Origin: Micropterus salmoides
Lineage: Eukaryota; Chordata; Actinopteri; Centrarchiformes; Centrarchidae
Direction: 5' to 3'
Length of the DNA stretch: 64,000 bases
NCBI RefSeq assembly: GCF_014851395.1
Contig: NW_024043372.1
Span: 9,251,490 to 9,315,489, forward strand
The notes under the pieces were generated by a model, which saw only the letters and a list, made by a program, of their open reading frames with translations, had not been told where the DNA came from and searched no databases. Every line of letters begins with the position of its first letter. Within the stretch, counting starts at the first letter, position 1. The position numbers and the translations under genes are program-made. Of the stretch, positions 14,501 through 23,827 are shown piece after piece.

Positions 14501-17500
14501 CGTGCTGTTTTCAGGCAGTTCAGAGCAGAGTTTTCTGTGGGAGATGGGAACTCGCTTTGGGGTGGACTTTAGGCTTTTTCACTTTGCAAACCTATGACAT
14601 GTACAAAAACTGAATAAAGGAGAGGGAAAAAGCTAAAAAGCATAATACCACCTCTTTAAAACTCATCAATTCATCATTTTCCAAAACCCAGTACACTTAA
14701 ATCTCATCCACCTCTTAACAGGTACAGATAACCCAAACAAAGATCGAATATATTCTGCTGTCTAGAAGTCTAGTTCTTCTCTCTCTCTCTCTGCAGGCTA
14801 TATTTGAGTTGGCTCAGGGTGAGCAGGACTTGGTTGAGGATCTCAAGTTGGCTAAGAAGGTAAAAAGAAAAACTTTTTTTCTTTGAAGAACTGACTTTCC
14901 TCCTCAATTTATTCTACAGTACCAGTATTTTTTAATTATGCGTTTTATTATGTGTGTACAGGCCTACCATGACCCGATGCTGAAGCTGTCAATTATGACT
15001 GAGCAGGAGCTGAACCAGATCTTCGGTACTCTGGACTCACTGATACCCTTGCATGAAGGTAGGAGGGAGCATCTGATGGAAACATGCAGCAGCCTCCACA
15101 GCTGAGTGCTGCAGAGTAAAGTCCCTTTATGTTATGGCAATTCAGTCTCTCTCTTGCTCCTCTCCTGCTTGACACCTCTCCTTCGACAGGTGGAAAGTAG
15201 TACACATTGTAAATTTAAGAGAAAGACGAAGCCAGCTAAAGGCTGCAGTTCCTTTAATAGCCACCAGATGGTGACAGTGTACAATTACATTTATTTACAT
15301 TTACATTTACATTTATTACATTCATTTAGCTGACTTACAATTGCTATATACGTCAGAAGTCGCACGCCTCTGGAGCAACTAGGGGTGAAGTGTCTTGCTC
15401 AGGGATACATTGGTGGATGAATCACAGTGGGGAATTGAACCCGGGTCTCTCACACTGCTCCATCACCACCCCCAAATGAGAAACCCCCAAAATCTCACTG
15501 CTCAAATAAAGTTGAGAACTTTGGCTTCTTGTTTTTTTAAAAGAATTTAAAGGGTAATGTTACATATGAACATATATAAATAATCGTTACAGAAAGGTAT
15601 GGAATAATATTGGCTCTAGTATTGGAACATTTCAATACTAGCCCTATTGGTGACATGGATTGTTGTTTTTTTAATTTATTTAAAAGGGACAATGCACATT
15701 AATCAACATGAGGACTTAAGTCCAATGTGTAAATGTACCAGATTTAGCCATACAGATTAATTTTCATCTGCGGTATCTGGCAGGTTGATAGCATAACACA
15801 AAACATTAAAACCAGTGCTTAATTTGTAAATTATTAGGTGCCATCCACTAAAAAATGTATTAATAAACTAATTTTATTAATTAATTAACAAATTATTAAT
15901 TATTTAAAACACATGGGTGATCATAAGCCATTATTAGCTACCAAATCGAATAGTAAATGAGGAAATCCATTAGACTTACCCTATTAGGCTGGATTTTGTT
16001 TAATGAATTCATTGAGTGGGGGGGGGGGGGGGGGGGGACCATGGAGTTTGGACATTCACTTCAGGGTCATGCAGTGCAGCTGTTGCTGCTCTCTCAGTAT
16101 TTTTGCCTCTAAAAAAAGTTAGTGTTGCCATTGTGTCTTCTTCGATGGCCCCATGTTGCTCTGGGTCCTGACCTCTATTGTTTCACAATTTAAAAACTGT
16201 CTCTCCTCAGACCTGCTGAGTCGCCTCCGAGACGCCAGAAAACCTGATGGAGCCACAGAACATGTGGGACACATCCTGACTGACTGGGTGAGTTTTTTTC
16301 TTAACTTAAAGCAACATACTGAAAATAATTACAGTCTGTCTCTGAAGATTTCAGATGTTTAGTCGTAGTAACCAGGTTTCTGTTTCTGTGTCCCTGCAGC
16401 TGCCCTGTCTCTCCTCCTACACTCCATACTGCAGTAACCAGGTGAAGGCCAAGGACTTGTTGGACCAGAAGAAGCAGGATCGGCGGGTACAGGATTTCTT
16501 GCAGCGCTGTCTCCAGTCGCCTTTTAGCAGGAAGTTGGACTTGTGGAACTTCCTGGACATCCCCCGTAGCCGACTGGTGAAGTACCCGCTGTTGCTCAGA
16601 GAGATCGTAAAGCACACACCCAACGACCACCCGGACCGGCAGCACCTGGACGAAGCGGTGAGGAAAACCAACGTTAAGATACAGTACACCTTTGTCCTAC
16701 AGGTCTGGTTCACCCAATTGTCAGACTGAGGTAGTAGTAAAAATTCAGAGACAACCTTAAAAAGGCTGGGAGTAACCCAGAGGTCATGGTATTAACCCTG
16801 AAATGTCAGAAAAAAACTTGTCTGGAATAGGAATAGGGAATAATGGCCCAGTCCAACTTTTAAAACGGCAACATTTAGGTAAATCCACGTGAAAATTTTG
16901 CATTGAGTTCAACTTTGATGTGTGAATTTGCATGGATGAACAATAGGAAGCCATCTATATCGGGGACCTCTGAGTAAAAGTAAAGGTAAAAGTCCTATTC
17001 ATTTTCTCAGATAACTTTTGGTGACATCCAGTTGGCTTGGATGGCCATGAATGTCTTGTGGTTGAATTATCAGTACAAACCTTTAAAAGTCATAAACAAA
17101 ACTTGGTGTTAATATTGAAAAAAGAGAAATGACTCTTAAATAGTCACGAGTATTCCTGAAGATGTGGGAATATCCTTGAAAGTAAGGCTAATTGTTTAAT
17201 GCATGTATTTAATTTGTATGTTGAAAACAAGATCCGATGATGGATGGAATTAGATTTTGTCTGTTTGCTCTACAGATGCTAATGGTTCAGAGCGTGGTTG
17301 CAGACATCAACAGGCGGACAGGGGAGTCAGAGTGTCAGTACTACAAGGACCGTCTGTTGTACACAGAGGACGGACAGAGGGACGAACTCATTGACCGGTC
17401 CAGAACCCTCAGCTGCCACGGAGAACTGAAGAACAACAGAGGACTCGTAAGTAGATTTCTACAATTTCATACTCATTACCACCACCCCCCAACCAAATGT

Positions 17501-20500
17501 TCTACCCTCTCACTTCTGGACCTTATTTTCCTCCTTCTTTTGAACATATATGGTCTATAAAGTTCATGAATCCAAAGGGAACAACACCACATAAGATAAG
17601 AAAATACAAATTAAATAAAAATAGAACAGAAAAATGCAAAATGTAAAATAAATAGAAAGATAAGCGTTATGTGTTCACCATATACACCTTTTATGTACAG
17701 ACGTGAATGATAAGAATTTTTGCACAGGTTGCAGCAGTAGGTAGCTGCGTGGTGTAAAAATAAATATATTTGTACAGGACAGAATATGTACAGCAGTATA
17801 GTTTAGCTTTAATATAGGCTACAGGAATAAAAAAAAAGTGATAATGGTAAGTGTTGACTGAGTGCTACATTATGTCATTGCTATGTGGCCTGCGATAGCG
17901 CTCCTTCTTGCACTGTGGATGCAGCAGTCTGAGTCAAAGAATTATGCTTAGTTGCTTGATGCTTAGTAATGTGATAGTGGGTTCTTTAAAAGTCCATAAC
18001 ATATAAATATACACATTTATACATATAACATATAACATACATAGAACATATAAATATAATAACTGTAATAATATACTTTCTCTATGCAAGTACACCTGTG
18101 TAATTGGGATTGTTTACTTTCAGTTTTATCTTTTCCTTACAGAAATTCATTTCTACTTTGATTATTTTACAAATTTTATGACTAGTAAACAGGATCCAAA
18201 AATTTTATCTGTCATTTGTTGAACAAACACAAACACCTGATCCTCAAGTAAAGAAAAGTTAACTTCGGCTGTCTCTGTTTGTCTTTCCAGAAGCTCCATG
18301 TGTTTCTGTTCCAGGACGTCCTGGTCATCACCAGGTCTGTCTCGCTCAATGACCAGCCAGTCAGCTACCAGCTCTGCCGCCAGCCAATCCCCATCCGGCA
18401 GCTGGACCTTGAGGACCTAACAGATGGAGAGATGAGAGTGGGCGGGTCCATCAGAGGAGCCTTTAGCAACAACGAGCGGAGTTAGTAGATCTTAAATACC
18501 ACAGATGCTATAAAAACAGATCCATTTTATTTTGTCGTTCCACAGGAGGAAATCAGGATTGGTTTGCATGCATTTACCTTTTTTATTTTGTCCACTGTAA
18601 AACTAATTCTGTGTACCAGTTCCATGGTATGTACTGTAATGTACTACTGTATGACCAAAATAAATTTAGTCTCCGCTCCATAGTATCAGTAAAGGGAAAT
18701 CTTGTTGTTGATATGATGTTACATCATAGTTATATTTCAGTGATATTTCAACTGTGTGGCAACAGTTTCCTGTTCAACATGACATTGCCCTCATGCACAA
18801 AGCCAGGTTCAGAATCAGCTTTATTGCCAGGTATGTGTACACATACGAGGAATTTGACTCTGGATTGTACAATGCTCACGATGTGCTTACTTAAACAATA
18901 ATACAATAAGACAATAATAATCAAACACAGGCTTCAGTATAGAGAACACATATATATACACACTATGAACAAAATAGACAGTTTGAGACAGGAAATGCAG
19001 TCTTTAGAGGTTTGAACCAAGGATGAAAACTTAGACTAGTCCATCCATCGTTAACCGCTTATCCTGTGTACAGTGTCGCGGGGGTTGGAGCCAATCCCAG
19101 CTGACATTGGGCGAAAGGCGGGGTACAGCCTGGACAGGTTGCCAGTCCATCGCAGGGCCACACATAGACAGACAACCACTCACACTCAAATTCACACCTA
19201 AGGGCAATTTAGAGACACCAATCAACCTAGCCTGCATGTCTTCGGATGGTGGGAGAGAACCCACGCAGACACAGGGAGAACATGCAAACTCCACACAGAA
19301 AGGCCGGGGCAACCGGGGTTTGAACCCACGACCTTCTTGCTGTGAGGCGACAGTGCTACTTAGACTCGTCATGCAAAGCTATTTAATGTTTGGACAATCA
19401 ACCTAAAAGGCAACACCTGGGCAACAAGAAACATCTGTCAGTCACATGTTCCAATAGTTTTGCTCACTTGAAAAATGGGTGGGTTTAAACAAAGGGTGGT
19501 ATGTCCTGAGTTGTTTAACACATCTAGATGTGAATACCAGGAAATGAGAGCTGAAATTCTGAACTCTTGTCTCATACTCATCTTTTGATCTCAAACCCAA
19601 TGGTCTTCAGTGAACAACAAAAACAAAGGAATTTGCCTTACCGTTCCTATACTTTTGGAGGGGACTGTACAATATCAATATGAACAGTATAAACAGCTCT
19701 GAAATACAGCCAGGTCTGTAAAGGAATGTTTTTTTTCCAGTTTGGTATGAAAGAACTTAAAATCTACAAATTTTAAACCTACTGGCACAGATGTTTGACC
19801 AGAATATCCACTGATGTCTCTCTCCTCACAGCAAAGAACTTCTTCCGGGTTTCGTACCGCACTGGAGGTCCACTGCAGAGCCACTGCTTCCAGGCCAGCG
19901 ACGCCTTCAACAAACAGCAATGGATCAACTGCATCAGACAAGCCAAGGAAGCAGCAGCACTGACTGGAGACCAGCCACAGACAGGACAATGTCTGGAGAC
20001 AGGGCTGAGTGGCCAGATAGGGCCGCTTGGTGTCACCCGTTTGAGTTTGCGTGATGATTCAGGCCCTGAAGATGAAAAAAAGATATGGGTGGAGGCGGAA
20101 ACAGGACTGGGTTTGGAAGGAGAGGTAGGTCAGAGGAGAGAGAAAGATCTAAGTTTGGGTAAAGAGCCTTGGGTTGCTTTGACTGAAGAGACAATGGGCG
20201 GTAGGGAAATGGAGACAGGTTTGGGTGTGGATGGTGAGATGGGTTTGAAATTAGATGGAGAACAAGGGATGGACGGTGAGAAGAGGCTGACCATCAGTGA
20301 GACAGAGACAGGTGAGATGGAGGCAGGGCAGAGGGTCAGTGGCGAAATGGAGGCAGAGCCAGAAGCCACAGCAGATTGCAAGATGGATGGAGGAGGAGGA
20401 GGAGAAGGAGAGACTCTTAGCATAGGCACCAATGATGTTCCCATCTCCCACCTCTCCTCTGATTGTCCCTCTCGAGAGGAGGAGAAGGAGGTGATGGAGG

Positions 20501-20595
20501 AGGAGCGGAGGGGCGCCGAAGAGGAGGGTGAGGTCGGCATGGACACCAGTGAGATTGACTCTCTGCAGTGCGAAGAGCTGACCCTCAGGTGCTGA
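450..20595 (+). CDS. arhgef3: Rho guanine nucleotide exchange factor 3 (ARHGEF3/XPLN), 5'-partial gene span
   Basis: Ten coding exons join in frame to give 681 codons plus a stop. Numbering from the first visible codon, residues 1-57 hold basic NLS-like stretches (KKRKQ, TKRSK). Residues about 139-325 are the DH domain, with AIFELAQGEQDL, YHDPMLKLSIMTEQELNQIF and DIPRSRLVKYPLLLREI. Residues about 335-467 are the PH domain, with KLHVFLFQDVLVITR and KQQWINCIRQAKE. The last 214 residues form an acidic tail. The closest family member I know is human ARHGEF3 (526-558 residues), a GEF for RhoA and RhoB that is also linked to mTORC2 inhibition and erythroid iron uptake. The signature KRRDSKLWSETFDV and the C-terminal MDTSE motif favour ARHGEF3 over its paralogue NET1. 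The tail and the Ser/Pro-rich exon-3 insert make it longer than human. Teleosts may carry more than one arhgef3-like copy, so the exact paralogue is open. The first exon is missing to the left. Confidence 0.95.
513..7269 (+). other. arhgef3: arhgef3 intron, repeat-rich
   Basis: This is the first part of an 11.3-kb intron. Besides the elements listed separately it holds: a tRNA-like B-box remnant on the reverse strand near 1451-1520; a fragment of the fish repeat also seen at 19040 (about 3008-3060); decayed A/T-rich interspersed repeats at about 4230-4400 and 5100-5340, which resemble each other and 9760-10110; and a (GGAA)n tract at about 6703-6730. No host exon was recognised here. Confidence 0.5.
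2343..2790. mobile_element. MITE-like element with Tc1-type ends
   Basis: The left end at 2345-2375 contains cagtggccacttt..aggtacacct. The right end at 2763-2787 is its inverted repeat (tgtacctaataaagtggcc). The element is about 450 bp with no transposase ORF. The same end sequence closes the Tc1 fragment at 30640-31175, so this looks like a non-autonomous partner of that group. I recognise the interior as a common percomorph fish repeat. Confidence 0.75.
7270..7377 (+). CDS. arhgef3: candidate alternative first coding exon of arhgef3
   Basis: An ATG at 7270 opens 36 codons that end exactly at GAG|gtagga (7377/7378), a credible donor in phase 0. Exon B starts in phase 0 with GAG CCC, so the join would be in frame. 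Human ARHGEF3 uses several alternative first exons that splice to the same point. The reading frame is open upstream to 7063, so the true start could be earlier. The peptide (MVVGLCPFCLLVPRF..) is not one I recognise, so this rests on splice logic only. It could be a chance ORF in an intron. Confidence 0.35.
7595..7995. repeat. degenerate short tandem tract of AATCTGATTT/TAATCTAATG type
   Basis: About 400 bp consist almost wholly of variants of a 5-10 bp motif built from TAATC, TGATT, TAATG and TAATT. Examples are ctaatctgattt and gatctaatct. The copies are not in perfect register. This is an old, mutated simple-sequence satellite inside an arhgef3 intron. Confidence 0.8.
11529..11572. repeat. 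compound (GT)n(GA)n microsatellite
   Basis: About eight GT units run directly into about fourteen GA units, within an arhgef3 intron 270 bp before exon B. Confidence 0.95.
11846..11953 (+). CDS. arhgef3: arhgef3 coding exon B
   Basis: Acceptor tccag ends at 11845 and donor gtgaac starts at 11954. There are 36 codons, phase 0 at both ends. The peptide EPSTKRSKLVSRVTSLASLL then PPVKTAPLKRIGQTLQ is the conserved N-terminal ARHGEF3/NET1 segment with a basic NLS-like cluster. It is the common acceptor for alternative first exons in this gene. Confidence 0.97.
11954..13076 (+). other. arhgef3: arhgef3 intron
   Basis: 1.1 kb of non-coding sequence between exons B and C. No transposon with definable ends and no extra exon were recognised. 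Confidence 0.6.
13077..13331 (+). CDS. arhgef3: arhgef3 coding exon C
   Basis: Acceptor ctgcag, donor gtgaga, 85 codons, phase 0. It starts RSISFRNDSQ and ends KRRDSKLWSETFDV..SPKEIKRQE, both diagnostic of ARHGEF3. The middle is a Ser/Thr/Pro/Ala-rich stretch of about 45 residues that is longer than I recall for the human exon. The exon end enters the DH domain. Confidence 0.97.
13881..14655. mobile_element. TTAA-flanked non-autonomous DNA transposon, long copy
   Basis: The terminal inverted repeats are agaggtggtattatg at the left and cataataccacctct at the right, with TTAA directly outside each end (13877-13880 and 14656-14659). The element is 775 bp without a transposase ORF. A TTAA target points to the piggyBac or Kolobok superfamilies; which one is not decided. 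A shorter copy lies at 33016-33511. Confidence 0.85.
14797..14859 (+). CDS. arhgef3: arhgef3 coding exon D
   Basis: Acceptor ctgcag, donor gtaaaa, 21 codons, phase 0. The peptide AIFELAQGEQDLVEDLKLAK is the first conserved region of the DH domain. Confidence 0.97.
14962..15058 (+). CDS. arhgef3: arhgef3 coding exon E
   Basis: Acceptor tacag, donor gtagga, 97 nt ending in phase 1. The peptide AYHDPMLKLSIMTEQELNQI plus FGTLDSLIPLHE is nearly identical to the human ARHGEF3 DH domain. Confidence 0.97.
15320..15472 (-). mobile_element. tRNA-derived SINE, reverse copy
   Basis: Read on the reverse strand, it has a Pol III B-box-like GGTTCAATTCC (complement of 15431-15441). This is followed by the conserved body tcagggatacattggtgga and a tail ending with 'cagctaaatgaatg'. 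The same family occurs at 24495-24685 (+) and 58203-58373 (-). The tRNA-like head is truncated here. Confidence 0.7.
16018..16037. repeat. poly-G run of 20 bases
   Basis: An uninterrupted run of 20 G lies in an arhgef3 intron, 173 bp before exon F. It could form a G-quadruplex, or its length could be a sequencing or assembly artefact. Confidence 0.9.
16211..16287 (+). CDS. arhgef3: arhgef3 coding exon F
   Basis: Acceptor ctcctcag, donor gtgagt, 77 nt. It enters in phase 1 and leaves in phase 0. The peptide DLLSRLRDARKPDGATEHVG then HILTDW belongs to the DH domain. Confidence 0.97.
16400..16657 (+). CDS. arhgef3: arhgef3 coding exon G
   Basis: Acceptor ccctgcag, donor gtgagg, 86 codons, phase 0. 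It carries LPCLSSYTPYCSNQV, RVQDFLQRCLQSPFSRKLDL and the DH signature IPRSRLVKYPLLLREI, the conserved region 3 helix that contacts the Rho switch regions in Dbl-family GEFs. Confidence 0.98.
16658..17275 (+). other. arhgef3: arhgef3 intron
   Basis: 0.6 kb of non-coding sequence between exons G and H. Nothing was recognised apart from the splice sites. Confidence 0.6.
17276..17446 (+). CDS. arhgef3: arhgef3 coding exon H
   Basis: Acceptor ctacag, donor gtaagt, 57 codons, phase 0. The peptide includes VVADINRRTGESECQYYKDR and LSCHGELKNNRGL. It covers the DH-PH linker helix and the first PH strand. Confidence 0.97.
17447..18290 (+). other. arhgef3: arhgef3 intron
   Basis: 0.84 kb of A/T-rich non-coding sequence between exons H and I. 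No element with definable ends was seen. Confidence 0.6.
18291..18480 (+). CDS. arhgef3: arhgef3 coding exon I
   Basis: Acceptor ctttccag, 190 nt leaving in phase 1. The donor is gttagt at 18481, chosen because it makes ..FSNNER-T-KNFFRV across the junction, matching human ARHGEF3 in this PH-domain segment. KLHVFLFQDVLVITR is the core PH strand. Confidence 0.95.
18745..19765 (+). mobile_element. decayed Tc1/mariner fragment interrupted by younger repeats
   Basis: 18761-18803 reads caacatgacattgccctcat followed by gcacaaagccag, the fish Tc1 catalytic segment encoding a degenerate HDNAP-HKA. The next part of the same transposase, tttggtatgaaagaacttaa, appears only at 19740-19760. The roughly 900 bp between are therefore later insertions. 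No intact ORF remains. Confidence 0.55.
19040..19365 (+). repeat. fish interspersed repeat, copy 1 (ccatccatcg..accttcttgctgtgaggcg)
   Basis: It runs from ccatccatcgttaaccgctt through gacattgggcgaaaggcggg, ggagaacatgcaaactccac and accttcttgctgtgaggcga. A second copy in the same orientation lies at 23828-24150. I recognise it as a very common teleost repeat, possibly a non-LTR retrotransposon 3' part. The short open frames across it are repeat translations, not genes. Confidence 0.8.
19832..20595 (+). CDS. arhgef3: arhgef3 terminal coding exon J with acidic tail
   Basis: Acceptor ctcacag ends at 19831. There are 764 nt including the TGA at 20593-20595. The first 40 residues finish the PH domain (KNFFRVSYRTGGPLQSHCF, KQQWINCIRQAKEA). 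The remaining 214 residues are low complexity, rich in Glu, Gly, Met and Asp (GEMG, DGEQGMDGEK, EMEAGQ). They end EVGMDTSEIDSLQCEE, which resembles the MDTSEVSLDCE motif near the human C-terminus. The tail is much longer than the human counterpart and probably disordered. Confidence 0.95.
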
Positions 20596-20734
20596 TGCTA
20601 GGACCAAACAAAAAGAGCATGACATAGTGAGGGAATGGCACCACAGCCAATCAAATCAAGGACTTGATGATGATGTCACTGGCAGAAAAGTCAAAAGAAT
20701 ATCAATGATCGATCAGACAAACTTGTCGATACAC

Positions 20735-21092
20735 ATTAACCAACATCTCCTTCGGATGAGACGTTAAACTGAGGTCCTGACTCACTGTGGTCATTAAAGA
20801 TCCCATGGCACTTGTCGCAAAGAGTAGGGGGTTCCCCAGTGTCATGGCAAAATTCCCAACCTGACTTTCACCATCTGGCCTTCTAATCATCCCCAATAGT
20901 AATTGGCACAATGTTTCCCTCCCTCTCCACCTCAAGCTGATGTGTGGTGAGCGTTCTGGCGCTAAATGGCTGCTGTGCATCACCCAGGTGGGTGCTACAC
21001 ATTGGTGGTGGTTGAGGTGAGTCCCCCCCACTTAACTGTGAAGGGATTTGAGTTTCCATGATAAAGCGCTATATAAATGTAATGCATTATTA
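20735..21092 (+). mobile_element. SINE-like element in the arhgef3 3' UTR
   Basis: It starts near ccttcggatgagacgttaaa and carries agatcccatggcacttgtcg and gatgtgtggtgagcgttctg. It ends gcgctatataaatgtaatgc. I recognise these blocks from a widespread teleost SINE with a LINE-like tail (agcgctatataaatg). It begins about 140 bp after the arhgef3 stop. Confidence 0.75.
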
Positions 21093-21834
21093 ACATGTTC
21101 CACAACGCTGTAACTGCTGTATCCTGACTGCTGGTGACAGTGGTAACTACTTTGTTCTACAATGCCACAGCAGACTATGTTCAAAGATGGTGCCTACCAG
21201 GCACATAGTGCAGAATTGTTTTCAAGGTTCCTCTGGCAGTAATTTTTTTTGTTGGTCCTTTAGAGCAACTTCCAGCTGACTCCCCACACACGAATGGTGC
21301 AAAACATTAATATACTGATACGGCTCTTTGAGACTTATTTTTTTATCTGACCAATGGCTAAAATTCTGATAATACAAAGATTTAACTTGGACTGTTTGTG
21401 ATGCTCAGAAAAATGTATTTATTGTTTTACTTCCTTGAAATTATATATGTTTATGGGTAAAAGTATTTTTGGTGTTGGTGCTGATAACAAAGCCAGAGAA
21501 AAGGTGCAATGTGCCAGGAAAAGGCAGGAAGAACAATACTGCTAGCTGATCTAAATATGGACACAATAATGCAGGTTTTAAAATAACTTTATAAATGTTT
21601 TTAAGGAAGGAAATGTATTTAGCAAATATTTTTAGGCCTGCTTAAAAAACATTTGAGTAGCAGTAAAGACACTTTATGAACTTCTGCTTTTTGCTGGTTC
21701 AGGACAGTAAGATTTTCTTTACACAGTTCTGTTGTAAACATTATCAGCAGCGTTCTCAGGTAATACACACAAAAGGTCATGACATGGAGACCAAATGAGC
21801 GAATCACAGAATTCAAGTCAAGTCAGTGGAAGAC

Positions 21835-21840
21835 AATAAA
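21835..21840 (+). promoter_or_regulatory. arhgef3: possible polyadenylation signal AATAAA
   Basis: A canonical hexamer in the sense strand, 1.24 kb after the stop. It may be a proximal poly(A) site. Confidence 0.35.
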
Positions 21841-23037
21841 ATAGCTTTTTGCATTTAAAACACTATTACTAAATGATAATCAATCATGCTTGCAGCTGCA
21901 ACAACTACACACTACTAAAGCAATTATGAAAATTATGAAACTGAGCATTGCAGATGTCAAGTGTAGGGAAGTTCCTACCTCTGTTTTACAGATTTGGAGC
22001 AGCAGTAATCATCTTCATCTTGAAACTTGTATCTACAATTTTGGCAATTTTCATTCTGCCAGATCAGCTGGATTCTTTGCTCCTCAGAAATTCTCCTTAC
22101 TTGTTGTGTTTCTAAAACTCTCTAATTAATTAAAATCAGTTATAATGTCTGAAAACACTGGAGACAATAGATCTGTACACCTAGTTCTGATTAACAGATT
22201 AATAATGATTTGTGAATTTATCAACGTGAATGTACATTCAACAAGAATTTGACAAAACCTGCAAGACACATCCTCCTACAAATAGGGTTCATGTGTAATG
22301 TGCATTAGCAAATACTGTTAAGAATATTGGTAAGAATATAGGACATCAGGTGGACACAAACTCGACTCCAATAGGTTAAGGATACTCTGTGTCAGCTAAC
22401 ACATCCGTGATAACAGCTTAATATAGTGAGATGGCGGTAGCTGTTTGATGTTTCTCCATCCTGTTTCCAAAAATAGATTCATGCAGTGTTTACAATGGTT
22501 GGCATTTACACAGGAATAATGCTGAAAAGACATAACAAAAGATGTTGTCAGTGAACATTTGGCAGACATTTACTGTATGAAGAAAGTTTCCCTCAAAACA
22601 TACTTTACAAATCACAAATAGTTGCGTATGAATGGAATTCATGGGAGAAACAGTTACTGATATTTTACTGTCATTTTAACATGTAATCTACTTAAAGCAT
22701 GCCAAATGCGTTAAATGCATGTTAAGTAAATGTTTACTTTTTTTTACCAGCTATCCCTATAGTTTTGACACAATATCCTGTAAAACTGAAACAGCTTGCA
22801 CCTGTTCTAGGTGTCACTACAAAGCTGCTGCAAGGTGAAATGTTCAGTGTTGTCATGGGAATCAGAGAAGAGGAGCCTGTTGTGTATGTACTGTATGTAT
22901 GTAAAGAACGTATATAATAAGTTTATCTGTATATGAATGTAGGAACAAGCCAAGCATGTATGTTTGTTATATATGTGCAATTGTCAAGACAATCAGTTTG
23001 ATATTATAAATATATAGTTTTGATGCTGAAGTTTCTA

Positions 23038-23065
23038 ATGATGATGATGATGATGATGATGATTA
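23038..23065. repeat. (ATG)n microsatellite
   Basis: About nine ATG units, uninterrupted, within the probable 3' UTR. Confidence 0.95.
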
Positions 23066-23220
23066 TAATGGATTAAGGCTACCACAGTGTTAAGACTACC
23101 AGATAGTCACCACAGTTATTTGTCTCTTAAGAGTAAATGCCCCAGACAAAACTTGTGCACACTGTCAATATTTTGTTGAGGTGTCAACTAATGTGTGAAT
23201 TGTCACAAGACCAAAGCATC

Positions 23221-23226
23221 AATAAA
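23221..23226 (+). promoter_or_regulatory. arhgef3: probable distal polyadenylation signal AATAAA
   Basis: Canonical AATAAA in the context atcaataaactgtta, 2.6 kb after the stop. SINE and LINE material begins soon after at about 23270. This makes it a plausible end of the arhgef3 transcript. Confidence 0.45.
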
Positions 23227-23269
23227 CTGTTATTAAAGAAGCCTGTCACTGAATGGATAGTTATAAATG

Positions 23270-23538
23270 TAAATGCTCCGTATTTGTAAAGCACCTTTCT
23301 AGTCTTTTCAACCACTCAAAGCACTTTTACACTACATCTGCGTTCACCAGTCATACACATTCATACAGTGCTCAAACGGAAACTAACATTCACACACTGG
23401 CGGAACAGCCGCCAGGGGCAATTCGGGGTTCAGTATCTTGCCCAAGGACACTTCGACACACAACCAGGCCAGGGATTGAACCGCTGACCTTTCAAATTAA
23501 CAGCCAACCCGCTCTACCTCCTGAGCCGCAGCCGCCCC
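23270..23538 (-). mobile_element. tRNA-derived SINE, reverse orientation
   Basis: The reverse strand has a tRNA-like head: an A-box-like GGCTCAGGAGGTAGAGCGGG (complement of 23510-23529) and a B-box-like GGTTCAATCCC (complement of 23472-23482). The body follows with caagatactgaaccccgaat. This is a different SINE family from the copies at 15320, 24495 and 58203. Confidence 0.75.
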
Positions 23539-23599
23539 GTAGCCCAGTTATGGGTTGCTGCGAAGAAGACAAAATGAAGCCTGCCCTTTAAAAAGGGTG

Positions 23600-23729
23600 C
23601 ACATAAGTACGATGGACTATTTTTAGCAAACAAACCTATGATATTAATGTGAATTGTGAAAAGTTGAGGATCTAAGACTGAGCCATGAGGGACGCCCATA
23701 TTGTCAAAAATGTGCATACCATCAGCCAC
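23600..23729 (-). mobile_element. LINE reverse-transcriptase fragment
   Basis: The reverse-strand translation has GVPHGSVLDPQLFTIHIN, a degenerate RT motif B (usual form GVPQGSVLGP.LF). Only this short piece survives and no catalytic YADD or FADD is present. The family is probably CR1/L2/Rex-like. Confidence 0.7.
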
Positions 23730-23827
23730 GACACGCTAAAATCTTTTTCTGCAGGTAATTTCTTGGCCAGTCACAGGTATGCCCGTTTCTTTAAAGAATG
23801 TAAGGAAGTATTGTCTATGGTATCATG

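Larger units (their letters stand above)
15059..16210 (+). other. arhgef3: arhgef3 intron
   Basis: Non-coding intron with a reverse-oriented SINE (15320-15472) and a 20-base G run (16018-16037), each listed separately. The remainder, mostly A/T-rich, shows nothing I can assign. Confidence 0.6.
18481..19831 (+). other. arhgef3: arhgef3 last intron with nested repeats
   Basis: Non-coding. A decayed Tc1/mariner fragment (about 18745-18803, resuming at about 19706-19765) is split by other repeats. These are a LINE-tail-like fragment at about 18804-18990 and a fish repeat at 19040-19365. Another short Tc1-family-like piece may sit near 19600-19680. Confidence 0.55.
20596..23245 (+). other. arhgef3: probable arhgef3 3' untranslated region
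   Basis: Sequence after the stop has no further coding exon. It contains a SINE-like repeat at 20735-21092, an (ATG)n tract at 23038-23065, and AATAAA signals at 21835 and 23221. The outer boundary is inferred from the second signal. Transcript data would be needed to fix it. Confidence 0.5.

Noticed and set aside
19031..19406. Two overlapping 99-113 residue frames
   Set aside because: They lie entirely in an interspersed fish repeat that recurs at 23828-24150.
20130..20625. Reverse-strand open frames of 124-138 residues
   Set aside because: They are antisense shadows of the low-complexity arhgef3 acidic tail (Ser/Pro-rich because the sense strand is Glu/Gly-rich).
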